DNA from: Ichthyosporea sp. XGB-2017a
Taxonomy: Eukaryota > Opisthokonta > Ichthyosporea
DNA length: 64,000 nucleotides
NCBI GenBank assembly: GCA_002811675.1
Contig: PDIM01000050.1
Coordinates: forward strand, 34,929-98,928
Direction of reading: 5' to 3'
Each line of letters starts with the position of its first letter. Positions within the stretch are counted from its first letter, which is position 1. Positions 9,298 to 18,808 of the stretch are shown in pieces. Both the position numbers and the translations under genes were made by a program. Under the pieces are notes generated by a model. It saw only the letters and a program-made list of their open reading frames with translations. It had not been told where the DNA came from and ran no database searches.

Positions 9298-10770
9298 ATG
9301 AGTCAGACAAATGGTGATTTGCACCGATATCTGAAACGAACATTCGAAGAGCTAGAACAACGCATTGTGAAACGTGATTCAGGTAAAGGAGAATAGAACT
9401 AGGGAGTTGAATGTGGAACGCAGATTACAGTTTCAGTTAGATTTTAATGAGCGTTTGCGATTTATGTGTATGAGCTAGATGTATCAAAGAAGTGTGAAGC
9501 AGAGAAAAAGAAACTAGAGCTGGAAAATGATCGACTGAAGAGAGAAAATGACAGTTTTCGTGAAGTCATTGGCGACGTGCTCAAGAAAAGATTGGCCTTA
9601 GAGAAGGCTCTTGAAAGGTAAGTGCACGTGGCAGTACTTGTTCAGCAAACGTTTTCTGAATGACTAATAGTTGGCTGGATTTAGGGTGGGTATTTCCTTT
9701 GAAGGATATGAAAGCGATAGGGATGAAGATAATCCAGCGAACTTTGGAAGGTTATGCTGGGGCTGTGAAAAGATTTTGGAAGAGAACAAAATGTAAGTGC
9801 GATAACTGCTTCCTGTTTAAGTGCTTAAGTGTTTGTGACCGCACGTTTTCATAGTCTAACACACAGGTATTGAATATACTTAGGTTAAAAGTTTCACGGG
9901 AAGGGGGCAGTTGTTTTGATGGTTCGCAATTAGAAGAGAAGAAAAATGGTTTAAAAAGCCTCGGTGTAGAAAATGAAGAACCACCTAATCATAAAGATTC
10001 TCAAGAAACGTCCATTTCTTTCAATACGCAATGCTCTCAAACGATGGAGAGCCCAGATATTACTCGTAAAATCAGTGGCGTATTGGATAATCTAAGAAAG
10101 CCTATATCTCCAAGCTTTCCGCCGTATGGATCGGACATAGTGGACCATACGCAGACGGAGCTACCGTGCTCAGCCATAAACTTTGGAGAGGAAAGCATGG
10201 AAAGGAAGGAGAAAAAAGGGAATGTCAAAAATACAGAGCTCTGCGTTCACCAAATGCGAGAGGAAGATCGGTACCTTCAAATAAGGCCAGATGCTGATGC
10301 TGAAAAGCCAAAGTAAGTGCCGTTACGCTTGATAAAGAAGTATTGGAGTGATGAGAGGTTCCCCTTGGCTTGCAGAGGATTCTTAACTGTTGATGGTTGT
10401 TTTACAAATAGGTATAGATATTTAGAAACGGTCAGGAAAAAAGATGAGAGAGCAAAGTTACCGCCAGGGGAATGTCGCTGCTGCTCAGGGGTAAGTACTG
10501 GAATTTTTAAGCTGTCTAATCAGTGTGTGATGAAAATGCTAATATATTCCTCTATTCGCTCGATAGTTTATGAGGGCTTTAAACATTCAGGGTGAAGCTC
10601 GTAAAGAGTTTATGCGCGCATCTCGACACCGTGAGACAGCACCAGCACCTCCAGTACTTAAGGATTTCTGGGAGGTAGGGTTTCCTTCATCAGAAGCTGT
10701 CCCTATCAAAACAATAGAAGAGTGGGAGGACCAACAAAGGGAAGCCAAGAGACGCAAAGAGGAGAGCTAG
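9298..10770 (+). CDS. RBBP8: CtIP/Sae2/Ctp1-family DNA-end resection factor, six exons
   Basis: Exons 9298-9382, 9479-9617, 9685-9792, 9884-10312, 10412-10490 and 10567-10770 join in frame (1,044 bases, 347 residues). Every intron is GT-AG and 67-99 bases long, and donors are mostly GTAAGT. Residues ~1-80 form a coiled coil (KKCEAEKKKLELENDRLKRE), as in the tetramerising N-terminus of CtIP. The middle is disordered with SP and TP sites. The last two exons carry the diagnostic Sae2/CtIP C-terminal domain: YLETVRKKDERAKLPP, then CRCC, RASRHR and FWEVGFPSSE. In yeast, plants and animals this domain activates MRE11-RAD50 to trim protein-blocked DNA ends before homologous recombination. The four-residue CRCC stands where other members have a spaced Cys pair. 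The joined frame preserves the domain without a break, which supports the splice model. Confidence 0.88.
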
Positions 10771-11307
10771 AAATCCAATCGACAAACAAAATGAATTAAC
10801 ACCGAACCAAAGAAGCTAGCTCCCAAGTCTATATTTTTATGAGATATGGAGTTTTAGATTAATTCCACGCTAAAGGTCAAGGCCTGGAAAGCTGTCGGTC
10901 AAAGCATAAAAATGTAAAGTAAGTCTCATGAGCATCACCACGGTTGACCAACTTTGAACAGTTCTGTGTTTCTGCTAATTGATGTGTCTGGTAATTAGGG
11001 GATAGGACTGAGGAGTAATTGAGTATAATTTTTTAGTACTTTTTGCAGTTTGTGCCAGAAAGAAGTACATTTCTTTTCATAATAATTTCCTTATTTATTA
11101 TTTATTTTGTTTTATTTATTATTGGGCCCCTTTTACTTTTTGCCTTTAATTTGCCTTTTTGATGTACTTAATTATAAATAATTTTGTATTTTGTCGATTT
11201 ATTTGAATTTGAATTTGTTTTGGATTGAAAGGCAAAAGAGTAGTAAAGAAAGAGATTGAGAAAAGCACAATATGATTTTTCTGGCTTGGTTTTTGTTTTG
11301 TTAAAAG
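10771..11307. other. Intergenic between CtIP-like and PARP genes
   Basis: About 540 AT-rich bases: the 3' flank of the CtIP-like gene, then the 5' flank of the PARP gene with runs such as TTATTTATTATTTATTTTG near 11091-11110. No gene, tRNA or repeat was recognised. Confidence 0.5.
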
Positions 11308-14300
11308 ATGGTAAAGACTGTTACCGAAAAGGGGGTTTTGGACTTAGAGCTAAAAGGGCTTTCTCGGCTCGGTCCAACGGGAACCTTGAGCAAAATCTAT
11401 TCGCACAATGGGTATCGATGGTATATGTCTGTTGTGCCGAAAGAAAAAGTTGTTTATCTGAACAGCAGCAAAGATGCCAAGAGTGGTAATACGGGTGGGG
11501 GAAATGAAAATGGGGGTAAGAGGCAGCGGAAAAGTTACTTTGATACCCTTTCAGTGTATTTGCATCTAAAGGATGCGGGAAGCTTTTCAAACGGTGTGAA
11601 ATGTAGGGTTTCTTATGCACTTTCCGTATCCAGTGCCAATGGGGGCAAAAGCAAGCCTGCTTTGGACGATGGGGTTCTTGGTGGGGATAGTGATGAGGGG
11701 AGGCCGAGCACTATCGAGAAAAAGTTTGAGGCAATATTTCGAAACGACAGCACTAGATGCCCTAAGGAAAAGTCATTGACGATTAGTCTAAAGGAGCTGA
11801 AGAATATGAATATTAAAGACTTGCGTACAAGTAAATTAATATTTCGACTAAAAATACTTTCATTGACGACCTTTTTCGATTGGGAACTCAAGGGGCTTGC
11901 AAAGCAGTTAAAAGATAGTATGTCCACTCAAGGAAGTGTTTCTGCAATGAACATAAGCATGCAGCGAAGTCCAGAGTTTATGTACAGAGATTACAAGCTC
12001 TGCATGGAAGTGCTTCCTGGGGGAGGCAGTATTGTCAACCATACCACTCTAACAATGAGCAATCCAAATCACATTTCAATTAATTTGTGCAACGCTGATT
12101 CTGGTGCATTTTCCCCCGGAGTGCAGTGTCAGTTGCAATTTTCACTTATAATTGTGGACCAGAAACAAAATTCCAATAGCCTTGAGAAAAGAGGGGAAGC
12201 TTTGTATAGTTGCAGTAAAACTTCCCACGGTTTTCCAAAGTTTGTTACAATCGAGGAAATTTTGAAAAATCCAAAGGGCTATCTCAAAGGTGGTACATTG
12301 ATTATTCGATGTATGTTGAGACAGCTCGATGTTTTCTATGATTGGAGTATCAAAAACTTTTCAAGGCAAATGAATTCAACGTCCATCGCAGCCGGTGGCG
12401 AAGGAACCACAGGGGGCACTTCAGGAAGTAGTTCATTTAACATCCATAGTATTGGGGGCATTGGGTGTTTCTTCCAAAGCCAGATCTTTGAGCACTGTGG
12501 GCAGCAGTGGATGGTTACGCTAGAGCAGGCCTCTAGTGGAGGGGGGAAGGAAAAGGGAAGTAGCATGGGAGTTTATTTGCATTCATTGGAGGCATCTACC
12601 TTGACGTCTGTTGAAGCAAAATCTGAACAATTCAATATCATCCAATCGAGCAATGCTGATAATTTACTAACCACTAAGTGCAGTGCACTAATAGCTTTTA
12701 GTGTGATTGATCAAACTGATGCGGGGAGGAGTGTTGAGAAACAGGTTCCAATTCGCTTTTCTCCTGAAAATCGCAAGGTCGGTATTTCGAAGTTTTTGAA
12801 TCTCAATGAGCTTAAGAAGGCTGGAAAGGCTCTCATTAAAGCGGATAAAGTCATTATTCGAGTAAAGTTTCTTCGTTTATCAAAAAAAGTTGATTGGGAG
12901 GTGCGCCAGTTTTCAAAGCTGGGTTATTCAGGCATCTCAAGCCCCTTTTTTCCGTATGGTGGGTTTCATTGGGTCTTTTCGATGTATCCTAAAGGGGATC
13001 CGTCAAATATTCAAAATACTGCTGATCACATTTCTTTTTATGTATCACTTCAAGAAGCGGCGGAGTTTCCAGTTGGAATGAAATGCCGAGCTATATTTGC
13101 CGTCTGTCTCATAGACCAAGATGAAGAAGCGCGCGATATTGAAGTGCTCATGGAGTGTGTCTATCAACATGATAGGCATATCAACGGACTTTCTAAGTTT
13201 GTCCCGTTAAGAGAGGTAATCGAAAGTAAATTTATTCGAAGTGGGGCATTGCGGTTTGATAAAGCAATTTTTCGCCTTCGTTTGGTCAGTCTTGAAACAA
13301 CTTTTGACTGGTCAATACCTGATTTCCCCAAACTTGAAGGTTCAAAAATCAGTGATGTGTTTTCCTATGGAGGTTATCGCTGGTACGTAACTCTTCAGAA
13401 CAAGTGTCCTAAAGTAAATGACAAGCCATCTTTCAAAGATGGGGTAATTAATCTTAATCTCAGCTTGCAAGAGGCTGCAAGCTTTGTATCCTCCCTCCGT
13501 TGTATATGTGAATTTTCATTAATCATCGTCAACCAAGTCGACCCTTTCAAGAACATTGAAAAGGGTATGGAAGATGAATTGTCACTGGAATATCCGTATA
13601 GTGGCTTTAAGGAGTTTACTACAGTGGACGAACTGTATCGAATGCAAAAGGGATTTTTAAAAAATAATGAGCTTAAGCTGAGAGTAAGAATGAAATTTGT
13701 TACTACATTTTTTGACTATGAAGTCTCTAGATTTTCAAAGTCCATCGAGGAGGCACATCCTCATATGAGTGTTCCATTTTCTTATGGCGGCTTTCACTGG
13801 ATTGCAAAAGTTATTACAAATGATATTTCTCACCACACAAAAAAACGATATCTCTCTGCGTACTTATTGATGCAAGAGGCTGAAAAGCAGTCGTATTCAG
13901 CAAGTGTGGTTCCAACTGATAGCAATGATGCCAAAGCTAGTGGTGGGGCGGACCATATGAAACCATCCACCAATGCCGAAGATTTTTATCATTGCATATT
14001 TACAGTTACCGTGATTGACCAGCTTAGGCCTGCCGATTGTGTGGAAAAGACAATGGAGTGCATATTTGGCCCCGATTCGATAAGTGCAGGTTTTGCTCGA
14101 TTCCTTAGCCTGGAGGATGTCATTGGGGGAGGGGGTAGCGTGATGAAAAAGGGAAAAGGAAACTCTCTTACTGCTTTTAAGTCATCAATATCAGGAATGG
14201 TATTCAATGACAAACTGATTGTTCGCTATAAAATGCTTTCTCTTCAGTCAATTAATCCTAAAAAAATAAGAAAGTTGCTGAACACACCAATGGTTAAGAA

Positions 14301-15519
14301 TCAAAACACAAACATGCTCGGAAGAATCAAAGATAAGTTGATATCTTCGGCAATAACTGCAAGTGTATTTGGTGAAAAGTCGGAAAGGCCAAGGCTCCCC
14401 GGAAAAGTTACAAGATTCAAACTGTTGAATAGGACGTATGCGTCATTATCTTTAAGTTGGTCGCCGCCTTCCGGAAATGGAACTGACATAGTAAAATACG
14501 AACTTCAGTATAAGCCAAAAGGTGGGTTCGACACGTCAGATGTAGCAGAAGTTGAAAATGAAGACGACGGTTGGCGTATTGTTGATAAGGCTATCCAATC
14601 CCCCTTTCACGACGTTAATTATTTAAAGGCCAATACAAAGTATTGTTTTCGCATCCGAGCGGCCAATGGTGTTGGGTGGGGAGAATATAGCAACACCGTA
14701 AAGTGCAGAACATCCGTAGAGCCATACTTGGAAAGTACCTTCAAGGACAAAGAATGCCCAGCGAATTGGTCTTCTGGCCACTGTGATAGAAGGGTTGGAA
14801 GTGCGCAGCTTTTTGAAGTTCAAACTGATGAAGGGATATTTCAAATGATCCAGTACCTGATGAATACTACTATTGTTCCACATCCACCCGTGCGTGGAGG
14901 GGTATTTAATCGCTTAAAAGTAGTCAAAGTTGAACGCAATCAGAACATGCACCTCTGGCAAGTATATGCAGCAAACCGAAACGCCATTCAAGAGAGATTA
15001 AAAATGGATGTGGGGTCTGAAAATGGAATGTCCATACCTCTGGGAATACCAATGCCATGTCTAGATGGCCTATCACAAGAGTTTTTTTTATTTCATGGTT
15101 CTTGCTCTCGAAATACCGACGCAATAATTGTGCAGGGTTTAGACAATAGAGTTACTAGTGAGCATGGTAAAATGTTTGGAAAGGGGATTTATTTTGCTGA
15201 GAATTCAAGCAAGAGTAACCAGTATGCTGATTGCTCATTTTGTGGCTATGACAATTGCAATGGGTGTGTTGATGGTGTGTTTGTCATGTTCTTGTGTAGA
15301 GTGGTGCTTGGAGAGCCTTACATCACAAGCCAGAAAATAGTTAATCTCGAAAGACCACCGCCAAAGCCATCGGGGGGATATGGCCTCTACGATTCTGTTT
15401 TCGGGGAATCTCAAGAGCACATTCCAGACTCTGCTTTGAAATACCGGGAGTTTGTAGTATACAATCAATTCCAAGTCTACCCAGAGTATATTATTTACTA
15501 CAAAAGAGTATGCGTTTGA
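11308..15519 (+). CDS. Multi-MATH, FN3 and PARP-catalytic-domain protein
   Basis: A 1,403-residue intronless gene. Six MATH/TRAF-like units follow one another, starting near residues 10, 188, 342, 526, 665 and 800. Most open with an F/YDW or similar motif (FFDWELKG, FYDWSIKNF, VDWEVRQF, TFDWSIPDF, FFDYEVSRF). The later ones contain YGGFHW or YGGYRW and an SLQEA helix. Residues ~1030-1135 are a fibronectin type III domain (LSLSWSPPSGNGTD, YCFRIRAANGVGWGEYSN). Residues ~1150-1403 are an ADP-ribosyltransferase domain with the H-Y-E triad: FHGS near 1261, GKGIYFAENSSKSNQYA near 1290, and YREFVVY near 1380, followed by QVYPEYII as in tankyrase-type PARPs. The triad predicts NAD+-dependent ADP-ribosylation with possible poly-chain activity. 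MATH units usually bind short peptides, so substrate recruitment is inferred. The start ATG immediately precedes the first MATH-like unit. Confidence 0.88.
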   Translation: MVKTVTEKGVLDLELKGLSRLGPTGTLSKIYSHNGYRWYMSVVPKEKVVYLNSSKDAKSGNTGGGNENGGKRQRKSYFDTLSVYLHLKDAGSFSNGVKCRVSYALSVSSANGGKSKPALDDGVLGGDSDEGRPSTIEKKFEAIFRNDSTRCPKEKSLTISLKELKNMNIKDLRTSKLIFRLKILSLTTFFDWELKGLAKQLKDSMSTQGSVSAMNISMQRSPEFMYRDYKLCMEVLPGGGSIVNHTTLTMSNPNHISINLCNADSGAFSPGVQCQLQFSLIIVDQKQNSNSLEKRGEALYSCSKTSHGFPKFVTIEEILKNPKGYLKGGTLIIRCMLRQLDVFYDWSIKNFSRQMNSTSIAAGGEGTTGGTSGSSSFNIHSIGGIGCFFQSQIFEHCGQQWMVTLEQASSGGGKEKGSSMGVYLHSLEASTLTSVEAKSEQFNIIQSSNADNLLTTKCSALIAFSVIDQTDAGRSVEKQVPIRFSPENRKVGISKFLNLNELKKAGKALIKADKVIIRVKFLRLSKKVDWEVRQFSKLGYSGISSPFFPYGGFHWVFSMYPKGDPSNIQNTADHISFYVSLQEAAEFPVGMKCRAIFAVCLIDQDEEARDIEVLMECVYQHDRHINGLSKFVPLREVIESKFIRSGALRFDKAIFRLRLVSLETTFDWSIPDFPKLEGSKISDVFSYGGYRWYVTLQNKCPKVNDKPSFKDGVINLNLSLQEAASFVSSLRCICEFSLIIVNQVDPFKNIEKGMEDELSLEYPYSGFKEFTTVDELYRMQKGFLKNNELKLRVRMKFVTTFFDYEVSRFSKSIEEAHPHMSVPFSYGGFHWIAKVITNDISHHTKKRYLSAYLLMQEAEKQSYSASVVPTDSNDAKASGGADHMKPSTNAEDFYHCIFTVTVIDQLRPADCVEKTMECIFGPDSISAGFARFLSLEDVIGGGGSVMKKGKGNSLTAFKSSISGMVFNDKLIVRYKMLSLQSINPKKIRKLLNTPMVKNQNTNMLGRIKDKLISSAITASVFGEKSERPRLPGKVTRFKLLNRTYASLSLSWSPPSGNGTDIVKYELQYKPKGGFDTSDVAEVENEDDGWRIVDKAIQSPFHDVNYLKANTKYCFRIRAANGVGWGEYSNTVKCRTSVEPYLESTFKDKECPANWSSGHCDRRVGSAQLFEVQTDEGIFQMIQYLMNTTIVPHPPVRGGVFNRLKVVKVERNQNMHLWQVYAANRNAIQERLKMDVGSENGMSIPLGIPMPCLDGLSQEFFLFHGSCSRNTDAIIVQGLDNRVTSEHGKMFGKGIYFAENSSKSNQYADCSFCGYDNCNGCVDGVFVMFLCRVVLGEPYITSQKIVNLERPPPKPSGGYGLYDSVFGESQEHIPDSALKYREFVVYNQFQVYPEYIIYYKRVCV

Positions 15520-15562
15520 ATCAGCTCCACAGGCTTCCTTTAGCCTTTTCTTTACAAAGTAA

Positions 15563-17234
15563 TTACACCACAGGAAGAGGCCCCTCTTTCTTCTTTTTTT
15601 TTTCACCAGCCAATGGTTTTTTATCAGCACGCTTTGGAGCAGCAACTTCTGGTTCCGCAGAAGTAACTGTTAGGTTTTCTAGGGCTTTCAAAAGATCATC
15701 ATCTTCTTGACTGTCCACCTTAGACAACGGTCCTTTACCTTTAGTAGAATTGCTGTCTAAAGCACTACTCGCCTCTTTCTTTTCGAAGTTGCCTGAAACA
15801 TTTTCTTTGCTGGCCGTATCTATATCTACGTGTTGCGACGAACTTGCATCACCTTCTGCACACAGCATTTCCAGCTCTTTCAGCAGCTCTTCATCCTCCT
15901 CGTTCCGACCGGCTGGTAGGTTATCAATAAAGGCATTTTCGATATCCCTGGCATCTTCTAAAGTCTCTTCTAAATCATCCACAATCTCCTCTACTCGCTC
16001 CACTGACAGATCATGAAAATTCATAACCCCCTTTAGAGTTGTATTACCAACTGAATAGGCATTCAGAATATCGGCATTGCTTTCAGAGCTATTCACCTGG
16101 TTAATAATTTCTTCAAGATTTTTCAAGCACATGAATTCCTTCTTGATAATAGCCTTCAGTCGGGGATTATTCCTCTTATTAAGCACCCGAATCCGTTCAC
16201 GTAGCTTAACAATAGACTTCTTCACCATTAGAATCCCACAATCAATTTCCGTAAACCGGCACACTTTTGTGTTTTCATTGGCACTACAGGTAAACTTGAT
16301 ATACATTTCCTTCAAAGACATGATAGCATCCCCTCTTGCAGTCAAATCCGGGACAGCGCATGACAATGCCACCTTCCCATCACGTCTAAGCTTTTCCAAC
16401 ACCAACAGCACATCACTGTCGCACAGATGCAGCGGCAAACCACTGCGAGGTGATAACAAAAGTTTCTTAGTGAGTTCTTCATATGATACTATATTATCCG
16501 TATTGGAATACACAACTGATTCAAAGTGTCTCTTCAATACATCTACACATGTCTGCTCAAGAAGTTGTTTATGGAGAAAGTTAACCTCTTCCTGGTCACC
16601 AGTACCACCTGCCACCCCTCCCATCAACGCCCCAGACCCTCCCAACTCATCCTCTCCCAGAAGTTGCTGCTTTACAGACTCAAATGCCGCTAGCAGAGGC
16701 TTTTTAATCATTCTATTGATTGCCCATGTGCCCCAACTCCTCTCGGTGAGGAAATCATCATACAGCTGGATTTTACCCTCAAACTCAAGCCGTTTCTTTT
16801 TTGACATGAAAAGATACCAATACAGCACAAAACATTAGCATCTTATAGAATACTAGAAGAAGGAATTACCCAGTCATAGTCCTTACACTTACCATAATAG
16901 AATTCATCCCAAGAGGAGATCTTCCCTTTCTTCTCAATGCGTATTTCAACTGGTGTTCACAAAACATAAAGGCACTCTGTCCCCGCTCTCTCAATCCCAC
17001 TCCCGTTTGACCATTTTCTTTTCCAGAAGTGCTACTTTCGTCACTGTTCAGTTCACCATAAAGGCGCCACTCAAAGTAGTCCTGCAGTACTTTACACCAG
17101 AAGGACACTTTGGAACGGAGAGAACTTCTGGCACTATCCAGGTGCAATACATCCTCCTCGGGAAAGGCAGCAAAGAGGGCATTCATCCGATTATCGTCCT
17201 CCCATTCTGGAATGGAGGCTATAAATCTCTCCAT
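15563..17234 (-). CDS. CHMP7: CHMP7-like ESCRT-III protein, two exons
   Basis: Exon 1 (17234-16893) encodes 114 residues starting MERFIASIPEWEDDNRM, which matches the winged-helix N-terminus of CHMP7 (PEWEDDQRM and the PLG motif). Exon 2, most simply starting at 16795, continues through a second winged-helix region and an ESCRT-III core (LRERIRVLNKRNNPRLKAI, then helices ending VERVEEIVDDLEETLEDA). It ends in an acidic stretch and a Lys-rich tail. CHMP7 recruits ESCRT-III to the nuclear envelope in animals. The 97-base intron has a clean GTAAGT donor. The acceptor that keeps frame is an unusual A-rich one (tcaaaaaag), because the better pyrimidine-AG upstream leads to a stop, so that junction is uncertain by a few residues. 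About 524 residues versus 453 in human. Confidence 0.85.
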
Positions 17235-17351
17235 GCTTTTCTGCACCCACAAACAAACACAACACTCACACTAAACAATATATAACGCTTAATCTCAAAA
17301 ACACTCAAAACCAAACCAAACCAAAAGTAAAAAATAAAAATCGAAACAAAA

Positions 17352-17388
<37 letters not shown>

Positions 17389-17498
17389 GAATGAGTTAAA
17401 ACGAAAAAAAAAAAAAAAAAAAAAAAGACCTGGAGATCCTAAGCTTGGTGTATGGAACTTTTGACGTTTTGTTTGGAAATTGCAGGAATGATTATTCG
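17235..17498. other. Divergent promoter region with two poly-A tracts
   Basis: Lies between the divergent CHMP7-like and membrane-protein genes. It holds A runs of about 35 bases (17351-17385) and 22 bases (17405-17426), separated by a short GGGGAATGAG spacer. Long A/T tracts can exclude nucleosomes; that role here is inference. The sequence ATTGCAG just before the downstream gene could also be a 3' splice site of an untranslated exon. Confidence 0.45.
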
Positions 17499-18799
17499 AT
17501 GATACACGACTCTTGGTTCCCTGTAAACAAGCAACTTTTTGTTGTCATATTCTTCTTCTTAGCCACGTGTACAGGAATGCTTCTAACAATGTATCTCTTG
17601 GCCAAAGAGCAAATTTATGGCGAGTAAGTTTGCTTTTTCATGTTGATGAAATTTTGTCTTTTCTTCAAAGTCTTTTTCACTCACTTGTTTAATGTCTTTA
17701 GTTCTGATAATGTTTCTTTAACATTATCGTTGTCCGAATGGAGAAAATACCATAGTATTTACGCTCTTTATGCAATTATTAGTGCGGCATCTGGATACAC
17801 AGCAGATGGCTACGTAAGTTGTTAAAAATCCGCTGTTATATTTTGTTTGTTTTAATCCCCATCTCACAAAACACCTAACGTAAACGTTGTAGTTACTGTC
17901 CAAGAATGATGCTTTAAGCCACCTAAATTCGATGAAAGATATTGAAGAGGCATTAGTATATGGCAATGGGATATTCAGTATTTCAAAAGCTGGCAATCTA
18001 TTTTCAGAGTCTCAAAAAAGCTTGATGGATGCGGACAGCTGTCTATTTTGGACTGAGGTAAGAAATTCAAGTATATCATAGATCCTTTAGTCGATAGTTT
18101 GCTTTGCTTACAGGGTTTCCACGTTTGAATTCAAAGAGTGAATGTTCAACTTTTCTTGATGGGCAGCTTTTAAATGGCCTTCATTCAAATGTACTCAACT
18201 TTATTAAAATTGGGAATGAGATTGTCGCAGGTAGGACCCAGTTAAAAGAAAGTTTTTTTTTTTTCTTTTTATCAGCTTATTCAATTGTCGTGATTTTTTT
18301 GCTATGTCGTAGAATTACCCAATACTTCATTTTCGCAAAGCGACTTGATGGCATGGTTTTCAACGGATAAAGTATCAAATTTTGTAAAGTACCTTACCAA
18401 CTACCTCGTCCCGTTGATGGACCAATCAACCGAACTTTACGAACTAGAAATTGAAAGGTGATCTGAGTTGCGTATATCATAATGTCCAAGTAGAGCTTTG
18501 TCTTACAAGAGTTTTTGTTTTATTTTTTGTCTTACCTTGACCGAATGAATAGCACTAATGACACAGTGAACGAGAACCAAGGGCTAGTACTTTATCTCAT
18601 GCTTATTGTGCTCCTGGGAATATATGCCATTTTGATTGTGCCATTGATTTCTCGCCTAAACCGGGAATATATAGCTCAAAAGCAGCTTGTTTTGATTTTG
18701 CCAGTGGACTTTGATGCCTATATTTATTCTGTAAAGGAAAGGGACCAAGAGCAGGAGCTACTAAAAACCTACTCGAATGCTTTGCAAATGCTTAGCTAA
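17499..18799 (+). CDS. Two-pass membrane protein with sensor-like ectodomain, six exons
   Basis: Exons 17499-17623, 17702-17813, 17893-18057, ~18137-18230, 18313-18457 and 18553-18799 give about 320 residues. A short N-terminus leads into a transmembrane helix (LFVVIFFFLATCTGMLL). A ~200-residue loop with paired Cys follows (DSCLFW, SECSTF), then a second helix (GLVLYLMLIVLLGIYAIL) and a ~50-residue cytosolic tail. TM, large loop with spaced Cys and an HLNSMKDIEEALVYGNG helix, then TM recalls the extracellular sensor regions of large protist receptors of the TmcB type. Here no PAS, kinase or cyclase domain follows. Exon 4 keeps frame only with an acceptor at AATTCAAAG (18136); the nearer TTACAG at 18113 needs one extra base. 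That leaves a choice between an unusual splice site and a sequence error. I do not assign a function. Confidence 0.6.
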
Positions 18800-18808
18800 G
18801 ATAAAATT

